Assembly (NCBI GenBank): GCA_021809565.1
Contig: JAJZKG010000015.1
Coordinates: forward strand, 1 to 15,658
Direction: 5' to 3'
From: a bacterium
Lineage (GTDB): Bacteria > Patescibacteria > Dojkabacteria > JAKAPS01 > JAJZLI01
DNA: 15,658 bases
Each line of letters begins with the position of its first letter. Position 1 is the first letter of the stretch. Shown piece by piece: positions 1-7,026 of this stretch. The notes beneath the pieces are model-generated. The model worked only from the letters and a program-made list of their open reading frames with translations. It did not search any database and was not told where the DNA came from. A program made the position numbers and the translations under genes.

Positions 1-315
1 TACTATTCCTGTAGCTATTGCTAAAGGCAAGAAGAATCTAGTTGCTTTAAATAACTCCAATTCATCTATATTAATCCTTAATCCGACATCAAAAAGTATA
101 AATGCAATAGCAATAGAACTTACTAATGCCGCTAAATCTAAAAGTGTAGCACTTCCTTGTGGCACTATTAAATGAAATATTGGCCCTATCAATATACCTA
201 TTATCATCAACGGCAGTGTGATTAGTATCTTGATTCTGTAAAATAATTCATTAAGTATATATCCTAGGAAAACAATACCTGAAAATATCAAGAAAAGATA
301 CGTTACATTTATCAT
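1..315 (-). CDS. Cation/proton antiporter, N-terminal part (runs off window)
   Basis: Only the first 105 codons are present; the gene continues beyond base 1. The product is an integral membrane protein of the monovalent cation:proton antiporter type (CPA/KefB-like), expected to exchange Na+ or K+ for H+. The visible part has hydrophobic segments at about residues 4-18, 28-45 and 56-76, with a 'LPLMIIGILIGP' stretch and 'IAFILFDVGLRINIDEL', both typical of the first helices of this family (usually 'F..G...' and 'LP.L..LGL..GP'). The start is the ATG at 315-313, which overlaps the TGA of the upstream helicase gene as ATGA. GGGTG at 327-323 lies seven bases before it, a good Shine-Dalgarno match inside the helicase end. 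This indicates translational coupling in one transcript. Ion specificity cannot be told because the ion-binding helices are outside the window. Confidence 0.8.
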   Translation of the reverse strand, partial: MINVTYLFLIFSGIVFLGYILNELFYRIKILITLPLMIIGILIGPIFHLIVPQGSATLLDLAALVSSIAIAFILFDVGLRINIDELELFKATRFFLPLAIATGIV

Positions 316-1874
316 TTAACTGCACCCAATAGACTTTGTCCTTTCGGTACCTTGACCTTTGTTGCTAACTCAGTGTTTATCTTTCTAACTACATCCATCA
401 TCTTCTTTTCCCTTTGTAATGATATATATGTATAAACCTCATCCTTTGTATCTCTCGCTACTAAAATATAAATATCACCATCCTTGAATCTACCAGTTCT
501 TCCCTTTCTCTGTATATTTCTTATCTCACTAGGTATGGGTTCATAGAAGATTACTGCATCAACTGTGGGTATGTCTAATCCCTCTTCAGCTATTGAACTG
601 GCAACTAACACATCAAAAACCCTATTTCTGAAATCTTGTATTATATTTTTCTGCATTTCTTGAGTAATCCCCTCTTTCTTACCTACAAATGCCTTTGCAG
701 GTATATCATTATTTGTTAAATACTCAACAATCATCTTTATTGTTGATCGATATTGCGCAAAAACAATTATGCTTCTTTTTCTATAATGTATTATTATATC
801 TATCAAAGCAATAATTTTTCCGTGTTCCTCTCCTCTCTTCAAAGCGGCTTCAGCTTCTGTAACTGCATTTTGTATATTTTTATTAGCTAATAAACTTTCA
901 ACACCTCTGCTTTTATTCTCTTTATTTTGCATATTTCTCATATAAACCAAAAATGGATATATCCCTTCCGTGGTCAATAACTCATACGCATGCGATAAAT
1001 TCAACAACTTCACATAACTAAACATCGCGCCCATTCTATAATTAGAAGCCTTTATTCTACTTATCTGATTCCCTGCATCTATTAGAATACCTTTTGGTAT
1101 TCTATCAAATCTTTTAAATCTTAGAAAACCCATCTTGTTCAATGTTCTCAAAGTGTTTTCTGCTTCTGGTGCCATTAAATTTCCTATCCGTTTTATTGTA
1201 TCTGTTTTATCTACAAAAACATTATGCAGATGTTTTTGCTTCACATACATTGCAACATCCGGATCAGTAGTTACTCGAGCTTCAATATTTTTGATATTTA
1301 GTGATTCAACTATTGCATTAACTCTCTCTTTTTTACTTCCGGGTGATGCAGTAAGACCCAAAATCCTAATATCTCTTATGTTGCATTCATTGGCAATATA
1401 TGTATAAGCATACTTTCCTACAGCTTTGTGACATTCATCAAAAATTACAACTCCTACATTATCCATTGAAAAAACAGCATCTTTTAAATCATTAGCAATT
1501 GTTTGTGGAGTAGCTACAATAACTTTTGCATTTTTCTCTATCTCAGAACGTTTTTTCTTTTGTACAGAGCCTATTATTAAAGCTAACTCACTTTCATTTA
1601 AATTAAAAATCTTTTTGAAATTATCGTAATGTTGTTCTGCCAATGGCTTTGTAGGAGCAAGAAAAATACCTTTTTTATTTTTACTTAGACTTTCTGCAAT
1701 AATTATTATTCCAATCATTGTTTTTCCTAATCCTGTTGGTAACACAACAAGTGTATTCCCATTTCTTTTTATTGAGTCTATAATACTCTTCTGATAAGCC
1801 CTTACGGTGATATCTCCTAAATTAATAAACGCTTTAAGCTCATCAAATTCATCCAAGGGCTCATTCCTCTCCAT
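312..1874 (-). CDS. Hef/FANCM-type superfamily 2 DNA helicase without nuclease domain
   Basis: ATP-dependent DNA helicase/translocase of the archaeal Hef and eukaryotic FANCM group, which act on stalled or branched replication forks. The 520 residues show the full SF2 motif set: Q-like 'RAYQ' (25-28), Walker A LPTGLGKT (45-52), motif Ia APTKPLAEQ (73-81), motif Ib ATPQT (121-125), Walker B DECH (146-149), motif III TASPG (175-179), motif V EEGLDIP (430-436) and motif VI QRKGRTGR (455-462). Residues about 205-345 form the helical insertion typical of Hef. Full archaeal Hef carries an XPF-type nuclease plus HhH region after the helicase and is about 750 residues; here the protein ends about 60 residues after motif VI, so the nuclease is absent, lost or encoded elsewhere. 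The Walker B is DECH instead of the usual DEAH. The ATG at 1874 is the first possible start and sits about 30 bases after a TATA-like site. The antiporter gene follows with a 4-base overlap. Confidence 0.9.
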   Translation of the reverse strand: MERNEPLDEFDELKAFINLGDITVRAYQKSIIDSIKRNGNTLVVLPTGLGKTMIGIIIIAESLSKNKKGIFLAPTKPLAEQHYDNFKKIFNLNESELALIIGSVQKKKRSEIEKNAKVIVATPQTIANDLKDAVFSMDNVGVVIFDECHKAVGKYAYTYIANECNIRDIRILGLTASPGSKKERVNAIVESLNIKNIEARVTTDPDVAMYVKQKHLHNVFVDKTDTIKRIGNLMAPEAENTLRTLNKMGFLRFKRFDRIPKGILIDAGNQISRIKASNYRMGAMFSYVKLLNLSHAYELLTTEGIYPFLVYMRNMQNKENKSRGVESLLANKNIQNAVTEAEAALKRGEEHGKIIALIDIIIHYRKRSIIVFAQYRSTIKMIVEYLTNNDIPAKAFVGKKEGITQEMQKNIIQDFRNRVFDVLVASSIAEEGLDIPTVDAVIFYEPIPSEIRNIQRKGRTGRFKDGDIYILVARDTKDEVYTYISLQREKKMMDVVRKINTELATKVKVPKGQSLLGAVK

Positions 1875-1901
1875 ATAATATTTATAAGTATATCTTTATA
1901 T

Positions 1902-1909
1902 TATTTAAA
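1902..1909 (-). promoter_or_regulatory. Putative TATA box of the helicase-antiporter operon
   Basis: Read on the minus strand, TTTAAATA lies 28-35 bases before the helicase ATG. At this distance the transcript would start at or next to the ATG, so the gene is probably leaderless; no purine-rich Shine-Dalgarno is seen before it. The whole 71-base gap to tRNA-Phe is AT-rich, so other TATA-like choices exist. Confidence 0.4.
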
Positions 1910-1945
1910 CAAAATTATTTAATTAGATAAATGATCTTTAATCGT

Positions 1946-2051
1946 GCCGTTGTAGCTCAGTCCGGGAGAGCGTTCGGCTGAAGACAAACTTATGAAAAGT
2001 TTGAGTAATTCAGACACCGAAATGTCGTCGGTTCAAATCCGACCAACGGCA
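1946..2051 (+). tRNA. tRNA-Phe(GAA) with intron
   Basis: A complete cloverleaf can be folded by hand. The acceptor stem GCCGTTG (1946-1952) pairs perfectly with CAACGGC (2044-2050), with discriminator A2051. The D stem is GCTC/GAGC, the anticodon stem TTCGG (1973-1977)/CCGAA (2017-2021), and the T stem GTCGG/CCGAC with loop TTCAAAT. The anticodon GAA is at 1980-1982, giving phenylalanine. CCA is not encoded. The sequence is interrupted after position 37 by a 32-base intron. A T/A-rich stretch at 1913-1925 lies where a TATA box would be expected. No other gene lies within 70 bases on either side. Confidence 0.95.
1984..2015 (+). other. tRNA-Phe intron (position 37/38)
   Basis: Removing these 32 bases restores a seven-base anticodon loop CTGAAGA and a perfect anticodon stem. 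The intron forms the bulge-helix-bulge needed by the archaeal splicing endonuclease: exon CTGAA (1978-1982) pairs with intron TTCAG (2009-2013), with short bulges on each side. The intron core forms a hairpin, CAAACTT pairing with AAGTTTG around a five-base loop. No guide-RNA boxes were found in it. Confidence 0.85.
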
Positions 2052-2100
2052 AATAAATTATAATTATCCTTACGTTTATACCAAATTTTTGCAATACCTT

Positions 2101-2132
2101 TTTATATATTTACGTTTCCATAAAATAAGGTG
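2101..2132 (+). promoter_or_regulatory. TATA box and ribosome binding site of the DUF4382-like gene
   Basis: TTTATATA at 2101-2108 is a good archaeal TATA box, 30-37 bases before the ATG. AGGTG at 2128-2132 matches the 16S rRNA 3' end and is separated from the ATG by CTTTA, five bases. The same arrangement recurs in front of the prolyl-tRNA synthetase gene. Confidence 0.55.
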
Positions 2133-2137
2133 CTTTA

Positions 2138-3586
2138 ATGAATAAAAATTTTTCATATATAATAGTAGCAATATTGATAATAGCTGTGCTTTATATAGTA
2201 CTTACTTATACTTCTGGAGTCAACTCTTTACCTGTAAATACGAATAACACCTCAACACAATCCTCATCTTCTGTATCTTCTAATACTGTACTTATACCAA
2301 TTCAATTAACTGATCCTCCACATGCACCAAATGGCACACAAGCAATACTTATCTCATATTCTTCATTAGCAATCAAAGTAAACAACGCTAACGGTTCATC
2401 CTCATGGGTTTATGGAAGTGGTAACGGCCAGATAAATCTTATGTCAATAATTAATCTTACACAAGTTATAGGCAATGTTTACGTTCCAGTTAATGCAACT
2501 ATAAATCAGATAAAATTCAATGTAACCTCAGCTTCTATAGAAATCAACAACACCAACTATTCGGTTACAGTACCTAGTGGACAGATATCTACAAATATTC
2601 ATTCAAGCGCTAAAGCCACATCAAACTCAAGTGTATTATTAGATTTATCGCCAACTATCGCCACAATAATGACATCGAACTCTACTTTATTTGTACTTGT
2701 ACCTTCTTTAAAAGCAGTAATTATAGGCAGCAATTCAGTAAGTTCAAATCCTCATAACTTGACAATAGGAGCAAGGTTTAAGCTTAACTCTTCAGATCGT
2801 GCAAATCTAGAAAACTCAGTACCTAATCTAACAATACTTTCATCATCTTTATCACAAAATAATGCATCTACATCCTTTTCAGTTACACTCAAAAATAATG
2901 GAAATCAAAGTGTTGTAATTAACCATATTCTACTTTACGGTAATATAAATTCAAAGATCTCAATAAATCAAACTCCTATAATACAGATAAACAGCTCAAT
3001 AGATGGGAAAGAAGGAGTTAATATCTCTAATATAAACATCTCATCAAAAGCAAGTATTACTGGAAAGTTAAATGTACAAACAAATGCTCCTCCATCACCT
3101 CCAAGTTCAAACTCAAATTTAGTAGTAAACTCTAGCTTATCTATAAGTGTAAATAAATCAAACTCAAAAGATAACTCAAATATGGGATCAAGCGATAGCT
3201 CAAATGGCACAACAAAAATAAATGAAACCTCTGTTTCAGAAAAGCAAAACTCTTCAATCTCATCAAAAGGAGGACTGAACAACCCTTATGACAATTCATT
3301 AAGTGTAGAAGAACATCTAGGAATTAATTTAGTAAAATTCAAGGTTCTGAACTTTTTAATATCCGAGAATGGAAATCTAACACTTCCTAGAGCATATGCT
3401 GATTTCGAAAATATAGGTTATACAATACAGCCAGGCGCAACAGAAACGCTACAATTTAATGGAGCTATAATATTTGGAGATCAAAATAGCGCTATATCAG
3501 CTCAAGTTTCACCAGGTAGTAATTATACAATAAGGGTAGGTGGAGAGGAGGGCGCCTCAGCATCAGGCACTGTAGTAGCTTCATAG
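2138..3586 (+). CDS. Membrane-anchored surface protein with DUF4382-like domain
   Basis: A 482-residue exported protein. Residues 6-24 form a hydrophobic segment with only two lysines or arginines before the outside domain; it is either an uncleaved N-terminal anchor or a signal peptide. Residues 30-50 are a Ser/Thr/Asn linker. Residues about 50-200 look like DUF4382, a beta-rich extracellular domain of unknown function: the landmarks are 'IQLTDPP' (55-61), a W at 90, 'INLMSIINLTQVIG' (99-112), 'VPSGQI' (145-150), 'LLDLSP' (167-172) and 'LFVLVPSLKAV' (184-194). The second half holds a beta-rich region (about 244-315), a Ser/Asn/Lys-rich low-complexity stretch (about 316-380) and a final beta-rich region (about 388-482) ending 'ASGTVVAS'. 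Many N-X-S/T sequons suggest N-glycosylation. There is no C-terminal anchor. Substrate and partners are unknown; the next gene is another surface protein 54 bases downstream. Confidence 0.75.
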   Translation: MNKNFSYIIVAILIIAVLYIVLTYTSGVNSLPVNTNNTSTQSSSSVSSNTVLIPIQLTDPPHAPNGTQAILISYSSLAIKVNNANGSSSWVYGSGNGQINLMSIINLTQVIGNVYVPVNATINQIKFNVTSASIEINNTNYSVTVPSGQISTNIHSSAKATSNSSVLLDLSPTIATIMTSNSTLFVLVPSLKAVIIGSNSVSSNPHNLTIGARFKLNSSDRANLENSVPNLTILSSSLSQNNASTSFSVTLKNNGNQSVVINHILLYGNINSKISINQTPIIQINSSIDGKEGVNISNINISSKASITGKLNVQTNAPPSPPSSNSNLVVNSSLSISVNKSNSKDNSNMGSSDSSNGTTKINETSVSEKQNSSISSKGGLNNPYDNSLSVEEHLGINLVKFKVLNFLISENGNLTLPRAYADFENIGYTIQPGATETLQFNGAIIFGDQNSAISAQVSPGSNYTIRVGGEEGASASGTVVAS

Positions 3587-3631
3587 CAACCTTTTTATTG
3601 ATATCTTACTTAATACTATTCTAAAATAAAT

Positions 3632-3636
3632 GTGAT
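3632..3636 (+). promoter_or_regulatory. Ribosome binding site GTGAT of the stalk-protein gene
   Basis: GTGAT is complementary to the archaeal 16S 3' end (..AUCACCUCC) and lies four bases before the ATG at 3641. It supports this start. A clear TATA box is not visible in the 54-base gap, so the gene may be transcribed with the preceding one. Confidence 0.5.
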
Positions 3637-3640
3637 ATAA

Positions 3641-4144
3641 ATGAGAAATAAACTAGAAAATAAGATAATAGTTGCAATGTTGTTGATCTTCACATCATTT
3701 GCATTTGTCGGAGCATCAGGATTTAATCCAGTCGGTCTTTCATTCTTTGTAATACCGCCAATAACTAACTCTACAAACTCAACATCAACAACTCATGTAA
3801 CAACTACAAACACTACTACATCGAACACCATTTCAAGCAACACTATATCAAACAACACAACATCTACAACATCTAACACTACAAAAACAAATAACAGTAC
3901 ATCAAGCAACACAATATCAAGCAAAACAACATCTAACACTACAAAAACAAATAATAGTACATCAAGCAATACATTACCAACAAAATCAAATACAAATTCA
4001 TCTTCAAATACATCTGCGTCAGAAAACACAAGTGCTTCTACATCTTCAGGCTCAAACAATCTAGGTACAGTTGTGGCAATAATTGTAATAATCATTATAA
4101 TAGTAGCTGCATATCTTTTGATGAAGAAGCCAAAAAAAGCATAA
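3641..4144 (+). CDS. Mucin-like surface stalk protein with C-terminal membrane anchor
   Basis: A 167-residue protein made of a signal peptide, a stalk and an anchor. Residues 1-26 form a basic then hydrophobic export signal ending 'VGASG'. Residues 42-138 are almost only Thr, Ser and Asn with Lys at intervals and contain a 20-residue unit (SNTTKTNNSTSSN core) present twice in tandem. Residues 141-160 are a membrane span followed by the basic tail MKKPKKA, giving an outside N terminus and inside C terminus. The many sequons suggest a heavily glycosylated rod that spaces something from the membrane or shields it, similar in design to the stalks of archaeal surface-layer proteins. No globular domain is present, so no enzymatic role is likely. 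A T-rich terminator follows directly. Confidence 0.75.
   Translation: MRNKLENKIIVAMLLIFTSFAFVGASGFNPVGLSFFVIPPITNSTNSTSTTHVTTTNTTTSNTISSNTISNNTTSTTSNTTKTNNSTSSNTISSKTTSNTTKTNNSTSSNTLPTKSNTNSSSNTSASENTSASTSSGSNNLGTVVAIIVIIIIIVAAYLLMKKPKKA
3866..3985 (+). repeat. Two tandem 60-base coding repeats
   Basis: Copy one is 3866-3925 and copy two 3926-3985; the first 45 bases of each are nearly identical (a C/T change at position 49 of the unit and scattered changes after). The unit keeps the reading frame, encoding 20 residues of the Thr/Ser/Asn stalk. It is a recent in-frame duplication, likely to vary in copy number between strains. Confidence 0.85.
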
Positions 4145-4157
4145 ACATATAATTAAG

Positions 4158-4194
4158 ATTTTCTTTTTCTTTTCTTTATTTTTTCTATTTTTAC
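4158..4194 (+). terminator. T-rich transcription terminator
   Basis: A long pyrimidine tract, mostly runs of three to six T separated by single C or A, starts 14 bases after the stop codon of the stalk-protein gene. Archaeal RNA polymerase terminates at such T tracts without needing a hairpin. It isolates the two upstream surface genes from the superoxide dismutase gene, which has its own promoter. Confidence 0.65.
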
Positions 4195-4210
4195 TTTAAT
4201 TAACTAAATT

Positions 4211-4254
4211 TTTATATACTTATTTAATTTTATTCAGTGTATTAACTTTGTGAT
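4211..4254 (+). promoter_or_regulatory. TATA box and ribosome binding site of the superoxide dismutase gene
   Basis: TTTATATA at 4211-4218 lies 40-47 bases before the ATG, which predicts a leader of roughly 15-20 bases. GTGAT at 4250-4254 is the ribosome binding site, with TAA between it and the ATG. The eleven bases GTGATTAAATG are identical to those at the start of the MinD-like gene (7019-7029). Confidence 0.6.
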
Positions 4255-4257
4255 TAA

Positions 4258-4884
4258 ATGAGTAATAAAGAAGCTAAACATAAGATTATAGATATGCCAG
4301 TATCATATGAAAGTGTAAGTACTTTGATGGATCAAGAAACTTACAAATGGCACCACGATACACACTACGCAGGTTATGTAAATAAAAGAAACGAGATAGA
4401 AAAAGAGTTAAGCAATGTCGATTTATCAAAAGCAAATGTAAATTACAGTCAAGTACGTTCATTAAAATTAGAAGAAACATGGAATGCCAACGGTCAGATA
4501 CTTCATGAGGTATACTGGGCAACTATGGGTGGAGACGGAAGCATTGATGAATCATTGCCTATAATAAAAAAATTAAAAGAAGATTTTGGCTCTATAGAGA
4601 ACTTCAAATCTGAGTTCACAGCAGTTGGTAAGTCAGGAAGAGGTTGGGCTGTTATTGTATATGATCTTTTTAGTGATGGAAAATTAAGATGTGTAATGTA
4701 TGATTTCCATAATCAAGGAGGAATAGCCGGTTCAATCCCTATTGTAGCAATAGATGTTTTTGAACATGCATACTATCATAAATACGGTCCTGACAGGGCA
4801 TCTTACTTAAACTCGCTTATTGCAAATATAGATTGGAAAAAAGCTAATGAAAAATACCAAAAGTTCATATCACTTAAAATATAA
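4258..4884 (+). CDS. Fe/Mn-family superoxide dismutase
   Basis: Cytosolic enzyme converting superoxide to hydrogen peroxide and oxygen. The 208-residue length is normal. The four metal ligands are visible: His32 in 'WHHDTHYAGYV' (31-41), His83 in 'ILHEVYW' (81-87), Asp166 and His170 in 'DVFEHAYYHKYG' (166-177). The residue four before His83 is Gly79, and a Gln follows Asn152 ('HNQGG', 151-155); this placement of the outer-sphere glutamine is the one usual in Mn-type enzymes, whereas Fe types carry it near the second ligand. Metal use cannot be settled from this because cambialistic forms exist. There is no signal peptide, although its neighbours on both sides encode exported proteins. It has its own promoter and a T-rich terminator, so it is probably an independent unit responding to oxidative load. 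Confidence 0.95.
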   Translation: MSNKEAKHKIIDMPVSYESVSTLMDQETYKWHHDTHYAGYVNKRNEIEKELSNVDLSKANVNYSQVRSLKLEETWNANGQILHEVYWATMGGDGSIDESLPIIKKLKEDFGSIENFKSEFTAVGKSGRGWAVIVYDLFSDGKLRCVMYDFHNQGGIAGSIPIVAIDVFEHAYYHKYGPDRASYLNSLIANIDWKKANEKYQKFISLKI

Positions 4885-4894
4885 GTTATTCAAT

Positions 4895-4924
4895 ATTTAT
4901 TTTAAACTTTTAATTTTTTTAATT
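4895..4924 (+). terminator. T-rich terminator after superoxide dismutase
   Basis: Runs of T (TTTATTTT, then seven T in a row ending at 4920) begin about ten bases after the stop codon. No hairpin is needed for archaeal termination. Confidence 0.5.
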
Positions 4925-4941
4925 GTTAAATTAGAATATAA

Positions 4942-4949
4942 TTTATATT
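4942..4949 (+). promoter_or_regulatory. TATA box for the surface protein/MinD-like pair
   Basis: TTTATATT lies 29-36 bases before the TTG start at 4978. The identical octamer lies 25-32 bases before the next start at 7840, so both probably give transcripts with very short or no leader. Confidence 0.5.
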
Positions 4950-4977
4950 TTTCTTTTCTATAACTATTGGTTATTGT

Positions 4978-7026
4978 TTGTATAAAGAGCCCAAAAGATT
5001 AATTATTACTACATTTAGTCTTACATTAATTTTATTGTATTTATTGCTTCCATTATCATTTTCAAGCAGTTCTTTATCAGCAAATGTAAATGTAATATGT
5101 CCTTTTAAATTAGTGTTAAATTCCCTTCCAATATATATAAAATACTCTCAAATATCCCTTAGTTACTCTATAACTTCACAATATAGCTGTAACATAGGAA
5201 GTATCTCTGGTTATGTGAACGTAACTCCTAAGAACTCAAATTCAATATTGTATCAAAAATCTATAACTTTATCTAATTTAAAAAATGAATACAACTCTAT
5301 AATAACACTAAATACATCTTCCTTTCCAGTTAACTCTATAGTCAATCTTTCATTTTCCGGAGAAAATTTTTACAATACAAGTAAAAAATCACTTTCGTTG
5401 ATATTGCCGGCTAACATTGTAGTATCTAATTTTGTAGCTATTCCAAACCAAACAAACATAAACTCACAAATAGTTTTTAATATAAACCTATCAAACACTG
5501 GAAATCTTGCTTCAAATGAAATAACTATAAACTTCTCAATTTCAGGTCCAGTTTCAATTAATACTAAATATAACGAAACAGGTCTGTCTCCAGGAGAAAG
5601 TAAAAATATTACAATAATAGAACCTGAAAATTTAACATCTATTCCAGGAAGATATAATGTAACTGCATTAATACTATTCAATACTTCAGAATATCCAAAT
5701 ATTAAAGGCTACTCAGAAAAAAAAATATTTTATAATGTAATACAAAATCAGTATAGTACATCCTCTCCAAGTCCTCCACAGCATAAAACAATTATAACCT
5801 CATTCCCACAGCTTTCAATACTAAACATTCCAATATACATCTCTACAGGACAAGGAACAGAGACCACATCATCATTAAAAATATTTAATACCGGGTCTGT
5901 TCCAGAGATTTTAAATATGTCAGTACCAGAGAAATTTTCAAAAATTATCTCTTTTTCATCAAAAAATATTTATATAAACCCTGACTCTTCTCTTTCAATA
6001 TCATTGAATTTTATCGGCAATAATACTGCATCACCAGGTTTTTATACAATACCTATAAACATAACTACTCATATATTAAACGGTACAACCGAGACTCAAG
6101 AAGAGTTTGTAACCTTAAATATCTATAACAATACACAATTAAAACCTATTATAAACTCACAGGTAATATTAACAAATAACACTGCAGATGCATTTGGTAC
6201 AATTTATATCTCTGCACCTTTGAATAAATCATTATCCAATATAACTCTAATTACAAAACTTCCTTTATCATCAGCAAAAAACATCTCCCAGATCTCAGCT
6301 TACGGTGTTCAAAATAATCTAACCACTTCTGAGGGATATTACGATATAAACTGGTATATTCCCTATTTACAAAAAGGCCAAAGCACCTACGCATATTATC
6401 AAATAAAAAATATATCTGATCAATCATTTTTACAAAATACACAGAATATATTTGCTGTTCAGTCAAATTTAAATACTCAAAGTAATCTTGACATATTAAA
6501 AATAAATATACCTACATTTTATGTTAACTCAACTAATCACATAACCATAACCTCCTTGTATACTGGGGTTACTGATAATAAAGTATCATTCATGTTATCT
6601 AACTATGGGTCTTTAAGCATACAAAATCCAATACAAACATTTAATGTATCTCCCAATAAATTGTTTTATACTAATTTTAACATTTCAACTAACTCAAGCA
6701 CCGGAACAATGTTAATATCCCTTTTAATAAAAAGCACAAACGTTAATTATTCTTATTCTATACCTATACTAGTTACAAATAAGGTAAATACTACTCAGTT
6801 GCCTAGTAAAAATACTCAAAACACTACAAACTCCGGTGTCTCTCCATTTGAATATTTGATTAACTCCAAAATGACCTATATAAGCGTTACTTTATTATTT
6901 TTATCTTTATTAATAATCTATTTAGTTGTAAAGATGAATAAATCAAGATATAATAAAGAAAGAAGCCAAGAACTTAGAAGAATAAAGAATCAAGTTGAAC
7001 GAAGTTATGATAAAAATAGTGATTAA
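4978..7026 (+). CDS. Type I membrane surface protein with CARDB/NEW3-like beta domains
   Basis: A 682-residue exported protein. A basic start (YKEPKR) and a long hydrophobic segment (8-29) form the signal peptide. Most of the body is beta-rich and Asn/Ser/Thr-rich with many sequons. Residues about 150-255 resemble a CARDB-type Ig fold ('LSNTGNLASNEI', 'GLSPGESKNITI', 'IPGRYNVTA'). Residues about 275-385 resemble the NEW3 family ('LKIFNTGSVPEI', 'INPDSSLSISLNF', 'ASPGFYTIPINIT'). A related fold may follow to about 600. A membrane span at about 632-651 is followed by a 31-residue, highly charged cytoplasmic tail. The start is TTG: no ATG or GTG precedes the signal peptide in frame, and a TATA box is well placed. 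The stop TAA touches the ATG of the MinD-like gene, so the two are co-translated. The tail could contact that ATPase; this is inferred. Confidence 0.75.
   Translation: MYKEPKRLIITTFSLTLILLYLLLPLSFSSSSLSANVNVICPFKLVLNSLPIYIKYSQISLSYSITSQYSCNIGSISGYVNVTPKNSNSILYQKSITLSNLKNEYNSIITLNTSSFPVNSIVNLSFSGENFYNTSKKSLSLILPANIVVSNFVAIPNQTNINSQIVFNINLSNTGNLASNEITINFSISGPVSINTKYNETGLSPGESKNITIIEPENLTSIPGRYNVTALILFNTSEYPNIKGYSEKKIFYNVIQNQYSTSSPSPPQHKTIITSFPQLSILNIPIYISTGQGTETTSSLKIFNTGSVPEILNMSVPEKFSKIISFSSKNIYINPDSSLSISLNFIGNNTASPGFYTIPINITTHILNGTTETQEEFVTLNIYNNTQLKPIINSQVILTNNTADAFGTIYISAPLNKSLSNITLITKLPLSSAKNISQISAYGVQNNLTTSEGYYDINWYIPYLQKGQSTYAYYQIKNISDQSFLQNTQNIFAVQSNLNTQSNLDILKINIPTFYVNSTNHITITSLYTGVTDNKVSFMLSNYGSLSIQNPIQTFNVSPNKLFYTNFNISTNSSTGTMLISLLIKSTNVNYSYSIPILVTNKVNTTQLPSKNTQNTTNSGVSPFEYLINSKMTYISVTLLFLSLLIIYLVVKMNKSRYNKERSQELRRIKNQVERSYDKNSD
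7019..7026 (+). promoter_or_regulatory. Ribosome binding site overlapping the end of the upstream gene
   Basis: The last codons of the 682-residue protein (AGT GAT TAA) also supply GTGAT, the ribosome binding site of the MinD-like gene, three bases before its ATG at 7027. The coding end of one gene is thus the translation signal of the next. Confidence 0.55.

Noticed and set aside
1135..1407. Plus-strand open frame inside the helicase gene
   Set aside because: The helicase frame on the other strand is fully supported by family motifs across this region; the plus-strand peptide resembles nothing.
1984..2015. Guide RNA inside the tRNA-Phe intron
   Set aside because: At 32 bases it is too short and has no box C; it is a plain splicing hairpin.
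3866..3985. Possible CRISPR-like direct repeats
   Set aside because: The repeats are adjacent without spacers, keep the reading frame and encode a low-complexity stalk.
2968..4095. Long open frames on the minus strand opposite the surface genes (2968-3282 and 3793-4095)
   Set aside because: They are antisense by-products of repetitive Ser/Thr/Asn codons, encode acidic or valine-rich nonsense and have no start signals.
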